64,000 nt of DNA from Zobellella taiwanensis. GTDB lineage: Bacteria; Pseudomonadota; Gammaproteobacteria; Enterobacterales; Aeromonadaceae. Shown in pieces: positions 36,840 through 46,336 of the stretch. Where the stretch lies: contig NZ_PXYH01000014.1 in assembly GCF_003012795.1 (NCBI RefSeq), forward strand, positions 1 to 64,000, written 5' to 3'. The notes below the pieces were generated by a model. It searched no databases, was not told the DNA's origin, and saw only the letters and a program-made list of their open reading frames with translations. Position numbers and translations under genes: made by a program. The first letter of the stretch is position 1; each line of letters starts with the position of its first letter.

Positions 36840-36898
36840 TCTGGCGTGAAGGCCGGATGCGGTTAGACAAGAGCCGACCACGGATCCCTGGGCGGGCC

Positions 36899-38275
36899 CT
36901 ATTCCTGACGGCTGCCCCGGGCCAGTGCGGCCGGGTCGAGCAGCCGGCGCAGCTCGTTTTCCGACAACTCGGTTTCCTCCAGCGCCACCTCCAGTATGGG
37001 CCTGTTTTCGGCATAGGCCTTTTTGGCAATATCGGCGGCTCTGGCATAGCCGATTTCCGGGTTCAGCGCCGTCACCAGTATGGGATTCCTGGCCAGGCTC
37101 TGTTCAATTCGCTCCCGGTTGACGGTAAAGCCGGCAATGGTATCGGCCAGCAGGGGAACGCCGTTGGCCAGCAAGCGGAGCATGGTGAGCAGGTTGTTGG
37201 CCACCAGCGGCAGCATCACATTGAGCTGGAAGTTGCCGGACTGGCCGGCCACCGTGATGGCGGTATCCAGCCCGATCACCTGGGCCGCGACCATGGCTAC
37301 CGCCTCGGGGATCACCGGGTTGACCTTGCCGGGCATGATGGAGGAGCCGGGTTGCAGCGCCGGCAGCTGGATTTCGGCCAGGCCGGTGAGCGGGCCCGAG
37401 TTCATCCAGCGCAGATCGTTGGCGATTTTTATCAGCGCCACCGCCAGGGTCTTGAGCTGGCCGGACAGCTCCACCGCCGTGTCCTGGCTGCTCAGGCTGT
37501 AGAAGTAGTCGTCCGCCGGACAGAAGTCGAGGCCGGTGTGGCGGTTGAGGTAGTCGCAGGCCAGTTCGGCCTGGCGCGGATCGGCGTTGATGCCGGTGCC
37601 GATGGCGGTACCGCCCAGGGCCAGTTGCTGCAGCCGGCTCTGCAATCCCTCCAGCCGTTCCCGGCCATGGCGCACCTGGGTGGCCCAACCGCCCAGTTCC
37701 TGGTCGAAACGCAACGGCATGGCGTCCATCAGATGGGTACGGCCGGTCTTCACCTGATCCTGCAACTGCTCGGCCTTGGTGAGGATGGCCTGCTCCAACT
37801 GGTGCAGGGCGGGCAGCAGCTCGCGGCTGAGGGCAAGGGCGGCGCTGACATGGATAGCGGAAGGGATGACGTCATTGGAGCTCTGCCCCATGTTGACGTC
37901 GTCATTGGCGCCCACATCCCGCCCCAGGTCGGCGGCAGCCAGCCGGGCCAGTACCTCGTTGACGTTCATATTGGTGCTGGTGCCGGAACCGGTCTGGTAG
38001 ACGTCGATGGGAAAGGCGGCGGCATGACCACCGGCAATGATTTCCTCGGCGGCCCTGATGATGGCGTCGGCCTTGTCCCGCTCCAGCCGCTTGAGTTCAC
38101 CGTTGGCATGGGCGCAGGCCGCCTTGATCCGAGCCAGGGAACGGATGAAGGCCGCGGGCATGGGCTGCCCTGAAATAGGGAAGTTGTTGATGGCGCGCTG
38201 GGTCTGGGCACCATAGAGGGCATCGGCAGGCACCTGGATGTCGCCCATGGAGTCCCGTTCGGTTCTCATCTTCAT
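36899..38275 (-). CDS. fumC: Class II fumarate hydratase FumC
   Basis: 458 residues. Family signature GSSIMPGKVNP near 315-325, substrate-site TGSGTSTNMNVNEVLA near 95-110 and catalytic histidine region GRTHLMDA near 183-190. Iron-independent interconversion of fumarate and malate in the TCA cycle. GAAGGAAAG precedes the ATG at 38275. Downstream of panM on the same strand (71 bp gap). Confidence 0.94.
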   Translation of the reverse strand: MKMRTERDSMGDIQVPADALYGAQTQRAINNFPISGQPMPAAFIRSLARIKAACAHANGELKRLERDKADAIIRAAEEIIAGGHAAAFPIDVYQTGSGTSTNMNVNEVLARLAAADLGRDVGANDDVNMGQSSNDVIPSAIHVSAALALSRELLPALHQLEQAILTKAEQLQDQVKTGRTHLMDAMPLRFDQELGGWATQVRHGRERLEGLQSRLQQLALGGTAIGTGINADPRQAELACDYLNRHTGLDFCPADDYFYSLSSQDTAVELSGQLKTLAVALIKIANDLRWMNSGPLTGLAEIQLPALQPGSSIMPGKVNPVIPEAVAMVAAQVIGLDTAITVAGQSGNFQLNVMLPLVANNLLTMLRLLANGVPLLADTIAGFTVNRERIEQSLARNPILVTALNPEIGYARAADIAKKAYAENRPILEVALEETELSENELRRLLDPAALARGSRQE

Positions 38276-38346
38276 TACCCTTTCCTTCTGTTATTGGCCC
38301 GGGGCGGCAAAAACAAGGTGCTGTTGTGCCGGGATTTTTTCAGCCT

Positions 38347-38724
38347 TTATTCATACAGACAACAGCTTAGCACCGCCTCCCGGGGCCGGAAGCCCTGGCT
38401 GTGCAAAAAGGCGGCAAGGCTCTCCCGTTCCCCCTCTGGCGCCTGGGCCGGATCGCAGTCGAGTCGTGCCAGGCCGGCCGCCTTGGCCTCCAGCTTTAGC
38501 TGGTGCAGTAGCTCCCGGCCTATGCCCCGGCGGCGGGTAATATCGCGTACCGCGATAAAATCGATGTTTTCGTCCCGGCGCCAGGCCAGGGCGACCGCCC
38601 TGTCGTTGAAGGTGGTGAGGTAGAGCTTGCCCTGAGTAGGCAGGGAGCGGCCCTGCAGGATCAGCTCGGCGTGGTGGCGGTGTTGTTCGGGCAGTCGGGA
38701 GAGGCAGTGTACAGTCAGGCGCAT
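38347..38724 (-). CDS. panM: PanM/PanZ-like GNAT protein (PanD maturation factor)
   Basis: 125 residues. A small GNAT fold with the acetyl-CoA loop VRDITRRRGIGRELLHQL near 61-78, closely resembling E. coli PanM (VREVTRRRGVGQYLL). PanM binds PanD and triggers its self-cleavage to the pyruvoyl form, linking CoA level to pantothenate synthesis. AAGGA precedes the ATG at 38724, which is preferred over the in-frame start six codons earlier. It could be another small acetyltransferase, but the motif favours PanM. Confidence 0.68.
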   Translation of the reverse strand: MRLTVHCLSRLPEQHRHHAELILQGRSLPTQGKLYLTTFNDRAVALAWRRDENIDFIAVRDITRRRGIGRELLHQLKLEAKAAGLARLDCDPAQAPEGERESLAAFLHSQGFRPREAVLSCCLYE

Positions 38725-38837
38725 TGTCTTTTCCTTGGCCATAAAATCCTGAGTTTACCATGGCCGGGATCGACAAGGGGCGATGGCCGTTGCATCATGG
38801 CCCTGTCATTTCAGGCAACAGGAGGTCGGCGTCCGCC

Positions 38838-39401
38838 ATGAGTGCAGACACCACAGCAATCAACCGTCACATGACCCATTTTGACCGCCATTCCAGCTTC
38901 TGGCTGTTCGGTTACGGTTCTCTTATCTGGAAGGCGGATTTTCCCTTTTTGGAACGCCGCCCGGCCTGGATCGAGGGCTGGGCACGGCGGTTCTGGCAGG
39001 GCTCCCACGACCATAGGGGCACGGCCGAAGCGCCCGGCCGGGTGGTCACCCTGGTGCGGGAGCCGGGGGCGCGCTGCCACGGCATGGCTTATCGCATCGA
39101 ACCCGATACCCTGGGCGCCCTGGATCTGCGCGAGAAGAACGGCTACCTGCGGGAAAAGGTCGAACTGCACCTGGATGGCGGCGGCGTGGAGGAAGGGCTT
39201 GTTTACCTGGCTACCGCCGACAATGCCGCCTTTCTGGGGGAGGCGCCGCTGGCGGCCATGGCCGGTCAAATCGCCCGGGCGCGGGGTCCGAGCGGCAGCA
39301 ACCGGGACTACCTGATCAACCTGGCTCTCTCCCTGGCGGCTTTGAATGCCCGGGATGCCCATGTGGACGCCCTGGTGGCCGCGCTGCCCGAGCAGGACTG
39401 A
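38838..39401 (+). CDS. chaC: ChaC-type glutathione gamma-glutamylcyclotransferase
   Basis: 187 residues. GYGSLIWKADFPF near 25-37 is the substrate-binding motif; the catalytic glutamate lies in LREKNGYLREKVEL near 100-113. Degrades glutathione to 5-oxoproline and Cys-Gly in the cytosol. Start at 38838 (MSADTTA) has GGAGG about 12 bases upstream; the ATG at 38871 is an alternative. Divergent from panM. Confidence 0.85.
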   Translation: MSADTTAINRHMTHFDRHSSFWLFGYGSLIWKADFPFLERRPAWIEGWARRFWQGSHDHRGTAEAPGRVVTLVREPGARCHGMAYRIEPDTLGALDLREKNGYLREKVELHLDGGGVEEGLVYLATADNAAFLGEAPLAAMAGQIARARGPSGSNRDYLINLALSLAALNARDAHVDALVAALPEQD

Positions 39402-39451
39402 AGCGGCGGCGGGAACAGGCTATACTGCCTGCCCCAATGGCGAGGTGTGGT

Positions 39452-39703
39452 ATGGAATGTCGAAGCGGTTGCGGTGCCTGTTGCATCGCCCCCAGTATCA
39501 GTGGTCCCCTGCCGGGCAGGCCGCAAGGCAAGCCCGCCGGCGAAGCCTGCCCGCATTTGCTGGCGGACATGCGCTGTGCCCTGTTTGGGCACCCCGAGCG
39601 ACCGGCGGTATGCGGTCGTTTCAAGCCGGCGGCGGATGTGTGTGGCAATGGCCGGGATGAGGCGTTGTGGCTGATTGGCGAACTGGAGTCAGCGACGAGC
39701 TAG
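39452..39703 (+). CDS. YkgJ-family cysteine-cluster protein
   Basis: 83 residues with eight cysteines in the YkgJ/UPF0153 pattern: CRSGCGACC near the N-terminus, then CPHLL, RCALFG, VCGRF and VCGNG. This looks like a metal (Fe-S or zinc) site, function unknown. GAGGT is six bases before the ATG at 39452. The last 15 bases overlap the 3' end of envC in convergent orientation. Confidence 0.75.
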   Translation: MECRSGCGACCIAPSISGPLPGRPQGKPAGEACPHLLADMRCALFGHPERPAVCGRFKPAADVCGNGRDEALWLIGELESATS

Positions 39704-40948
39704 CCAGGGCAGGGGGTCTATGGCCTGGCCCTGGTAGCGAATTTCGAAATACAGTCCAGATCGGCTTTGGCCGCCGCTTTCACCACTGAGGGCGATGGTC
39801 TGGCCGGCGCTGACCCTGTCTCCGGGGCCGAGCAGCAGGGACTGGTTATGGCCGTAGAGGCTCATATAGCCCTTGCCGTGATCGATGACCATTACCATGC
39901 CAAAACCGTTGAGCCAGTCGGCGTATACCACCTGGCCATTGGCGACGGCCCGCACGTCCCGCCCGGCGGGGGCGCCAATCAGCAGTCCCTTCCAGGTGAG
40001 CTGGCTGGTGCGGGCCGTGCCGAAGCGGTGTACCAACTGGCCATTGAGCGGCCAGGGCAGGCTGCCCTTGGCCAGGCCACCGAAATTGCCGCTGGGCTTG
40101 GCGACGACCGGGGTTCGACCCGAGCCGCCGGCCGGGACCGACGTTGGGGTTTGCTCCCGCTCGGCCCGCTCCTGGGCCAGACGCTCGCGCTCCTGCCGCT
40201 CCCGTTCGGCTTTTTCCCGGGCGGCCTGCTCCCGTGCGGCCCTTTCCTGAGCCGCCTTGATTTGCTGTTCCAGCTGGTTGGCGGCCTGCTGCAGACTGGT
40301 CAGGCGCTGGTTGCCCTGCTGCAGGTTGGCGTTAAGCTGTTTGGCGGTGTCGTTGCGCTTGGCCTGCTGGGCCTCGAGCTGTTGCTGCTCGGTCTGCTGC
40401 CGGGCCAGCAACTGGTTGAGCTGGTTGCGGCTTTGTTCTGCCTGGCGGCGGTTGTCGGCCAGCCGTTCCCGGGTCTGGGACAGTTCCTTGAGGGCGTCGG
40501 CCCGCACCTGGTTGAGGTGGGCGTAATAGTGCAGCAGCCTGTCTATGTCGGTACTGTCCTGGCCGTTGAGCAATAGTTTGAGATAATCGTGGCGGCCGTT
40601 CTGGTAGGCGGCCCTGAGCTGTTCCGCCAGCAGCTGTTGCTGGCGTTGCGACTGGCGGTTCAGCTCTTCGTGTTCCCGCTCAAGGCGGGCGAGGGTGGTT
40701 TCCAGCTCGGTCAGCCGGTTGCGGGTCTGGTTCAGCTCACGGGCCTGGGCGGAAATCGCTTTTTCATCCCGGGCAAGCTGCTGTTGCAGCGCCTTCAGCT
40801 GTTTTTGCTGTTGCTGGACATCCTGCCGCTGGCTGGCGATTTGCCCCTGCACCTTCTTGAGCTCGGCACCGTCATCCGCCCATGCGAAAGCACCGGCCAT
40901 CAGGCCGGTGCTCAGCAACATCGAAACAATCAGTCTGTGCAAGCCCAT
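39689..40948 (-). CDS. envC: Murein hydrolase activator EnvC
   Basis: 419 residues. A signal peptide (cut near ADD, about residue 24) is followed by two long coiled-coil stretches rich in Gln/Arg/Glu (about 28-265), a Pro/Gly linker and a degenerate LytM domain (about 305-419). EnvC activates the amidases AmiA and AmiB at the septum when pulled by FtsEX, encoded at 32370-33985. Downstream of gpmI by 10 bases, the E. coli gene order. Confidence 0.92.
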   Translation of the reverse strand: MGLHRLIVSMLLSTGLMAGAFAWADDGAELKKVQGQIASQRQDVQQQQKQLKALQQQLARDEKAISAQARELNQTRNRLTELETTLARLEREHEELNRQSQRQQQLLAEQLRAAYQNGRHDYLKLLLNGQDSTDIDRLLHYYAHLNQVRADALKELSQTRERLADNRRQAEQSRNQLNQLLARQQTEQQQLEAQQAKRNDTAKQLNANLQQGNQRLTSLQQAANQLEQQIKAAQERAAREQAAREKAERERQERERLAQERAEREQTPTSVPAGGSGRTPVVAKPSGNFGGLAKGSLPWPLNGQLVHRFGTARTSQLTWKGLLIGAPAGRDVRAVANGQVVYADWLNGFGMVMVIDHGKGYMSLYGHNQSLLLGPGDRVSAGQTIALSGESGGQSRSGLYFEIRYQGQAIDPLPWLARR

Positions 40949-40958
40949 AGGGCCCTGA

Positions 40959-42491
40959 TTATTTCAGAACCATCAGAGGCTTGCCAGTCATTTGCTCGGG
41001 GATTTGCATACCCATCAGGCTCAGCATGGTGGGGGCCAGATCCGACAGCTTGCCGCCTTCCACCGGGGTGGCATCGCGGCCGACGTAGATCAGCGGCACC
41101 GGCAGGTTGGTGTGGGCGGTGTGCGCCTGTCCGGTCTCGGGATTGACCATCTGCTCGGCGTTGCCGTGGTCGGCGGTGATCAGGCATTCGCCCCCCACCT
41201 TTTCCAGGGCGGCGACCACCCGGCCGATGGAGTGGTCGACCGCTTCGCAGGCCTTGACCGCCGCTTCGAACACCCCGGTGTGGCCGACCATGTCGCCGTT
41301 GGGGTAGTTACAGATGATAACGTCGAATTGCCGGCTTTCGATGGCCTCGACCAGCTTGTCGGTGAGCTGTGCGGAGTTCATCTCCGGCTGCAGGTCGTAG
41401 GTGGCGACCTTGGGGCTGGGGATAAGCGTGCGCTGCTCGCCCGGGAAGCAGTCCTCGATGCCGCCGTTGAAAAAGAAGGTCACGTGGGCGTACTTCTCGG
41501 TTTCGGAAATGCGCAGCTGGGTCTTGTCGTGCTTGGCCAGCCACTCGCCCAGGGTGTTTTCCAGCTGCTCGGGCGGATAGGCACAGCTGGTATGGATGTC
41601 GGCGGCGTATTCGGTGAGCATGACGAAGTCGCTTAAGCTCGGTCGAGCACTGCGCTCAAAGCCGGTGAAGTCCTCATCCACAAAGGCGCGGGTGATTTCA
41701 CGGGCGCGGTCGGCGCGGAAGTTCATGAAGACGACAGCATCGCCGTCCTGCATGGCGACCGGCTCACCCACTACTGTGGCCTTGACGAACTCGTCGTTCT
41801 CTTCCCGGGCATAGGCGGCCTGCAGGGCGTCCACCCCGGAGTCGTACTGGAATTCGGCCTTGCCCTGGGTCAGCAGGTCGTAGGCGCTTTGCACTCGATC
41901 CCAGCGGTTGTCGCGGTCCATGGCGAAGTAGCGGCCGACGAGGGAGGCCAGGCGGCCCTTGCCCAGTTCGGCGAAGAGGGCCTCGAAGCGCTCGAGGGAC
42001 GCCTGGGCGGAGCGGGGTGCCACGTCGCGGCCGTCGAGAAAGGCATGTAAGTAAATTTCATCGGCCCCGCGCTCGGCGGCCAGTTTGATCATGGCCGCGA
42101 TCTGGTCTTCGTGACTGTGCACGCCGCCCGGTGACAGCAGGCCCATGATGTGCACCGCCCGGCTCCTGGCCTTGGCACCGTCCACCGCCTGGGTCAGCGC
42201 CGGGTTGGTGAAGAAGTCGCCGTCGGCGATGGCTTTGTCGATGCGGGTCAGATCCTGGTAGACGATACGGCCGGCGCCGATGTTGACGTGGCCCACTTCG
42301 GAGTTGCCCATCTGGCCGTCGGGCAGGCCGACGTCGTGGCCGGAGGTGGAGATCAGTACCGAGGGGCGGGTTTGCATCAGATGGTCGAGAACCGGGGTGC
42401 GGGCGGTGTGAATGGCGTTGTGCTCTGTCTTTTCGCTGTAACCCCAGCCGTCCATGATGATCAGAACCAGGGGTTTTTTGGTCGAGTTCAT
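40959..42491 (-). CDS. gpmI: Cofactor-independent phosphoglycerate mutase GpmI
   Basis: 510 residues. Alkaline-phosphatase-fold metal sites: IMDGWGYS with the serine loop [14 protein letters not shown] near 61-74, and C-terminal GDMVGHTG and [10 protein letters not shown] (about 405 and 440). Interconverts 3- and 2-phosphoglycerate in glycolysis with Mn2+. First gene of the gpmI-envC pair; divergent from yibN, as in enterobacteria. Confidence 0.95.
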   Translation of the reverse strand: MNSTKKPLVLIIMDGWGYSEKTEHNAIHTARTPVLDHLMQTRPSVLISTSGHDVGLPDGQMGNSEVGHVNIGAGRIVYQDLTRIDKAIADGDFFTNPALTQAVDGAKARSRAVHIMGLLSPGGVHSHEDQIAAMIKLAAERGADEIYLHAFLDGRDVAPRSAQASLERFEALFAELGKGRLASLVGRYFAMDRDNRWDRVQSAYDLLTQGKAEFQYDSGVDALQAAYAREENDEFVKATVVGEPVAMQDGDAVVFMNFRADRAREITRAFVDEDFTGFERSARPSLSDFVMLTEYAADIHTSCAYPPEQLENTLGEWLAKHDKTQLRISETEKYAHVTFFFNGGIEDCFPGEQRTLIPSPKVATYDLQPEMNSAQLTDKLVEAIESRQFDVIICNYPNGDMVGHTGVFEAAVKACEAVDHSIGRVVAALEKVGGECLITADHGNAEQMVNPETGQAHTAHTNLPVPLIYVGRDATPVEGGKLSDLAPTMLSLMGMQIPEQMTGKPLMVLK

Positions 42492-42711
42492 AGTGATAAT
42501 CCTATGTTGTTATTTGAAGGTCGAAGTGAATAAAGCTGAAATTATTGTCATATTACTACAATCGTCGATTTCGTCGCCAGCGACTCAAGGCCGGTATTTC
42601 CGATGCCGATCACAGGCGGCGCCTATTGATGCTGGCCGTGGCTGCTGCTATTTAATGAGGCCCCATGTATACTCGGACCTTTCCGTATTGTGAGCCAAAA
42701 GAAGTAACATC

Positions 42712-43140
42712 ATGCAAGAGTATCTCGATTTTGCCGCCAGTCATCCCTTGCTGACCATGGTCTGGCTGGGCCTGGCCTCGACGGTGATTTACATGACCAT
42801 CATGTCCAAGCTGACCAAGGTGCAGATAGTGCCCGCCCAGCAGGCGGTACTGCTGATTAACAAGCAGGATGCGGCGGTGGTTGATATCCGTCCGGCGGAG
42901 GAGTTTCGCAAGGGACACGTGGCCGGCGCCATCAACCTGCCCAACAGTCAGCTCAAGGCCAATAATCTGAACCTTATCGAAAAGTTCAAGGACAAACCCC
43001 TGGTGCTGGTGTGCGAAACCGGCATGACCACCAGCAGCGCCGGCCGCCTGCTGACCAAGGCCGGCTTCAAGCAGGTGTTCGCCCTGCGCGGCGGCATGGC
43101 CGACTGGCGCAGCCAGAACCTGCCGGTGACCAAGCGATAA
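42712..43140 (+). CDS. yibN: YibN-type membrane-anchored rhodanese
   Basis: 142 residues. One N-terminal transmembrane helix (about 14-34), then a single rhodanese domain with active cysteine in LVCETGMTTSS near residue 103. First gene of yibN-secB-gpsA. AGAAG precedes the ATG at 42712; a TATACT box lies at 42667-42672. Sulfur donor and acceptor unknown. Confidence 0.88.
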   Translation: MQEYLDFAASHPLLTMVWLGLASTVIYMTIMSKLTKVQIVPAQQAVLLINKQDAAVVDIRPAEEFRKGHVAGAINLPNSQLKANNLNLIEKFKDKPLVLVCETGMTTSSAGRLLTKAGFKQVFALRGGMADWRSQNLPVTKR

Positions 43141-43173
43141 TTTCTACCACCCATTCATTATAAGGATATCTTC

Positions 43174-43653
43174 ATGGCTGAAGCAGCAAACGGTGCCGAC
43201 ACTCAGGCGCAACAACAGGTAGAGTTCCAGATCCAGCGTATCTATCTGAAGGATCTGTCCTTTGAAGCACCGGGCACCCCGCTGGTATTCCAGAAAGAGT
43301 GGAAGCCGGAAGTGAAGCTCGATTTGGACACCAAGAGCGCCCGCCTGGGCGACAACGTGTTCGAGGTGGTACTGACCCTGACCGTGACCTGCAAAATGGG
43401 TGAGGCGGAAACCGTCTACCTGTGCGAAATCCAGCAGGCCGGTGTGTTCACCATCGGCAACATGGCCGAGCCGCAGCTGGCCCATTGCCTGGGTTCCTTC
43501 TGCCCCAACATCCTGTTCCCCTATGCACGGGAAACAGTGTCCAGCCTGGTGAACAAGGGTTCCTTCCCGCAACTGAACCTGGCGCCGGTAAACTTCGACG
43601 CCCTGTTCGCCGCCCACGTCCAGCGGGCCGCCCAGCAGCAGGCGAATGCCTGA
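43174..43653 (+). CDS. secB: Protein-export chaperone SecB
   Basis: 159 residues, with the tetramer-forming core [19 protein letters not shown] and the [20 protein letters not shown] segment. Keeps precursors unfolded and hands them to SecA. AAGGATAT precedes the ATG. Stop overlaps gpsA by one base (TGATG), so translation is coupled. Confidence 0.95.
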   Translation: MAEAANGADTQAQQQVEFQIQRIYLKDLSFEAPGTPLVFQKEWKPEVKLDLDTKSARLGDNVFEVVLTLTVTCKMGEAETVYLCEIQQAGVFTIGNMAEPQLAHCLGSFCPNILFPYARETVSSLVNKGSFPQLNLAPVNFDALFAAHVQRAAQQQANA

Positions 43654-44657
43654 TGAAACAGGACGCCGCCATCTCGGTTCTGGGTGCCGGCTCCTATGGT
43701 TCGGCCCTGGCCATTGCGCTGGCGCGTAATGGCCACCGTACCCTGCTCTGGAGCCACAGGCCCGAGCAGGTGGCGACTCTGGCCGCCGAACGCTGCAACA
43801 AGGTGTTCCTGCCCGATGCTCCCTTTCCCGCCAGCCTTGAGCCCGAGGCCAGCCTGGAGCGGGCGGTGCGGGCCAGCCGCGACCTGCTGATCGTGGTGCC
43901 GAGCCATGTGTTCGCGGACCTGCTCCGGCAGCTCAAGCCCTTCCTGCGGCCCGACAGCCGCATTGCCTGGGCCACCAAGGGCCTGGATCCGGCTACCGGC
44001 AACCTGTTGCAACAGGTGGCGAGGGACATACTGGGCGAACAGATCCCGCTGGCGGTGCTGTCCGGCCCCACCTTTGCCCGTGAGCTGGCCATGGGCCTGC
44101 CCACCGCCATCTCCCTCGGCTCCACCGATGCCGGTTTTGCCAGGGAACTGGCGGATCTGCTGCACTGCGGCCGTTCCTTCCGGGTCTACCTTAACGATGA
44201 CATGGTGGGACTGCAGCTGGGCGGCGCGGTCAAGAACGTGATCGCCATCGGTGCCGGCCTGGCAGACGGCCTAGGCTTCGGTGCCAATGCCCGTACCGCG
44301 CTGATCACCCGTGGCCTGGTGGAGCTGCAGCGGCTGGGGGTGGCCCTGGGCGCCGAGCAGGATACGTTCATGGGTATGGCGGGGCTGGGAGATCTGGTGC
44401 TCACCTGTACCGACAACCAGTCCCGCAACCGCCGCTTCGGCCTGGCCCTGGGCCAGGGCAAGAGCGTGGACACCGCCATGGCCGAGATTGGCCAGGTGGT
44501 GGAAGGCTACCGCAACGCCGCCGAGGTACACCAGCTGGCCGCCCGTCACAGGGTGGAAATGCCCATCTGCGAGCAGGTCTACCAGGTGCTGTATGAAGGC
44601 AAGAACGCCAAGGAAGCCGCCCTGGCCCTGCTGAGCCGGGATCGCAAGGCGGAGTGA
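43653..44657 (+). CDS. gpsA: Glycerol-3-phosphate dehydrogenase [NAD(P)+] GpsA
   Basis: 334 residues. N-terminal Rossmann motif [10 protein letters not shown] near 11-20, catalytic lysines in ATKGLD near 108 and [13 protein letters not shown] near 191, and GLGDLVLTC near 247. Makes sn-glycerol 3-phosphate for phospholipids. Start at 43653 overlaps the secB stop. Conserved secB-gpsA pair. Confidence 0.95.
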   Translation: MKQDAAISVLGAGSYGSALAIALARNGHRTLLWSHRPEQVATLAAERCNKVFLPDAPFPASLEPEASLERAVRASRDLLIVVPSHVFADLLRQLKPFLRPDSRIAWATKGLDPATGNLLQQVARDILGEQIPLAVLSGPTFARELAMGLPTAISLGSTDAGFARELADLLHCGRSFRVYLNDDMVGLQLGGAVKNVIAIGAGLADGLGFGANARTALITRGLVELQRLGVALGAEQDTFMGMAGLGDLVLTCTDNQSRNRRFGLALGQGKSVDTAMAEIGQVVEGYRNAAEVHQLAARHRVEMPICEQVYQVLYEGKNAKEAALALLSRDRKAE

Positions 44658-44746
44658 CGCCGCTTGGGCCGGAAGCTTGATGCCTGACTCTTGGTCGCAA
44701 GTATACGGTGATTGTTGATAAGGCGTAGCACATCGGCCAAAGCGCA

Positions 44747-44825
44747 CTACTCCTCCGGCACGCCGTAAACCCATCCATGGGGGCTCCGCCGCGCCCTCCC
44801 TGGCGCGGAGGGCCGGCGGAGGTAG
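44747..44825. repeat. Palindromic intergenic repeat, copy 3 (variant)
   Basis: Outer arms CTACTCCTCCGGC and GCCGGCGGAGGTAG are complementary with one gap. Inside lie CACGCCG, CCCATCCATGGGGGCTC and an inner hairpin GCGCC/GGCGC, paralleling the order of elements in copies 1 and 2. Confidence 0.6.
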
Positions 44826-44913
44826 CCCTGCTGCCTCTTCTCCGCATCAAGTCGGACAACCGGACTTGTGACTATAAAGTCCGGCTGGAAGCTTGAAGGC
44901 GTTGATGGAATGT

Positions 44914-44946
44914 AAACAAAAGGGGAGCCATCGAGGCTCCCCTTTG
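44914..44946 (-). terminator. Intrinsic terminator after nfuA
   Basis: AAAGGGGAGCC/GGCTCCCCTTT hairpin; on the minus strand it is followed by TTTTGTTT. Confidence 0.82.
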
Positions 44947-44966
44947 TATTGATTGCTGCCGGCGAC

Positions 44967-45545
44967 TCAGTAGTAGGAGTGCTCGCCGCGCTGGTGTTCG
45001 GTGGCGTCGCGCACCCCGGTCAGTTCGCCCGGGAACAGCTCGAGCAGTTGCTTCTCGATGCCTTCCTTCAGGGTGATATCGACCATGGAACAACCGTTGC
45101 AGCCGCCGCCGAACTGCAGTATGGCCAGGCCGTCGGGGGTGATCTCGGTCAGCACCACCTTGCCGCCGTGGCTGGCCAGGCCCGGGTTGATCTGGGACTG
45201 CAGTACATACTCGACCCGGTCGGCCAGGGGGGCGTTGTCCGGCACCTTGGCCATTTTGGCATTGGGGGCCTTCAGGGTCAGTTGGGAGCCCATCTGGTCG
45301 CTGACGAAATCGATTTCGGCTGCTTCCAGAAAAGTAACACTCTGCTGGTCGACAATGGCTTTAAACCCGTCGAAGGGCAGATGCACATCGTCCTCGTCCA
45401 CGGCGTCGGGAGGACAGTAGGAGACTCCGCACTCGGCATTGGGAGTACCGGGGTTGACCACAAAGACGCGAATATTAGTGCCTTCCGGCTGTTGTGACAG
45501 CAACTTGCGGAAGTGTCCCTGGGCGGTTTCGGAAATCGTAATCAT
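44967..45545 (-). CDS. nfuA: Fe-S biogenesis protein NfuA
   Basis: 192 residues. A degenerate A-type N-terminal domain is followed by a NifU-like C-terminal domain with CNGCSM near 149-154, the cluster-binding CxxC. Carries [4Fe-4S] clusters to apoproteins, especially under stress. GAGG precedes the ATG at 45545; upstream codons in frame are rejected. Forms the conserved nfuA-gntX-bioH neighbourhood. Confidence 0.95.
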   Translation of the reverse strand: MITISETAQGHFRKLLSQQPEGTNIRVFVVNPGTPNAECGVSYCPPDAVDEDDVHLPFDGFKAIVDQQSVTFLEAAEIDFVSDQMGSQLTLKAPNAKMAKVPDNAPLADRVEYVLQSQINPGLASHGGKVVLTEITPDGLAILQFGGGCNGCSMVDITLKEGIEKQLLELFPGELTGVRDATEHQRGEHSYY

Positions 45546-45616
45546 TGCTATCCTCGTAAACCTGACTAAACAACTCAACTTTTATCATACTCCTGTTGCC
45601 GGGCCTTGAATAGCCG

Positions 45617-46312
45617 TCAGTGCTCAAGAGTCCGGCAGACGGCCCAGGCCTCGACGCAGGCGACGCCCTGGCGGTGCAGCAGTCGGGTCAGCTCGGACAT
45701 GGTGGCACCGGTGGTGATGACATCGTCGAGCAGTGCAACATGCTGATAGGGGACGGGCTTGAGCCGGAAGGCGTCCTGCAGGTTGTGCCGCCGTTGGCGG
45801 CGGCTGAGTTGGGTCTGGGAGGCGGTGGCGCGGATCCGGCGCAGCAGACCGGTCTCGACCGGAATCGACAGGACCTGGGCTACTCCCAGGGCGATTTCCT
45901 CGGCTTGGTTGTAACCCCGTCGCCACTGGCGCCACCAGTGCAGCGGCACCGGCAGTATCGCCTGGGGCAGTGGCGGCGCTGCCCGCTCTGCCAGCAGTCT
46001 GCCCAGCAAGCGGCCGTTGAGGGGACGTTGATGATATTTGAGGTCGTGGATCAGGCGAGTATAGGGCGGCACGAAGTCGGCCAGCACCTGCATGCGCTGC
46101 CAGGGGGGCGGACGGCGCTGGCAATGGCCACAATGGGCGTCGGTGGCGGTCAGCGGCAGGGCGCAGCCGGGGCAGGGCGAGTCCAGTGCCGGCAACTCCT
46201 CCCGGCAGGGGTGGCAGAGCAGCGTCTGCCGATCGCAATCCTGCCGGCACAGCAGGCACTGGCCCCACCAGAGCGGACCGGATTGTAAGCGGGAGAGCAG
46301 GCGCTTTATCAT
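45617..46312 (-). CDS. gntX: ComF/GntX family phosphoribosyltransferase-like protein
   Basis: 231 residues. N-terminal zinc-finger-like cysteines (CLLCRQDC, CHPC, CPGC, CGHC) precede a type-I PRTase domain with the loop LLDDVITTGATMSEL near 195-209. Related to ComFC; role in DNA uptake or gluconate use is unclear. Downstream nfuA is on the same strand; bioH is divergent (24 bp between starts). Confidence 0.9.
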   Translation of the reverse strand: MIKRLLSRLQSGPLWWGQCLLCRQDCDRQTLLCHPCREELPALDSPCPGCALPLTATDAHCGHCQRRPPPWQRMQVLADFVPPYTRLIHDLKYHQRPLNGRLLGRLLAERAAPPLPQAILPVPLHWWRQWRRGYNQAEEIALGVAQVLSIPVETGLLRRIRATASQTQLSRRQRRHNLQDAFRLKPVPYQHVALLDDVITTGATMSELTRLLHRQGVACVEAWAVCRTLEH

Positions 46313-46336
46313 GGCTTGGCATTCAACGGGGATCCT

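Larger units (their letters stand above)
44658..44966. other. 309-bp intergenic region with repeats, no gene
   Basis: Contains a palindromic repeat (44747-44825), a short motif shared with 54511 (44818-44842), a pair of imperfect direct repeats (GGAAGCTTGATGCC near 44673 and GGAAGCTTGAAGGC near 44887) that bracket them, and the nfuA terminator. No credible reading frame. Confidence 0.6.
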
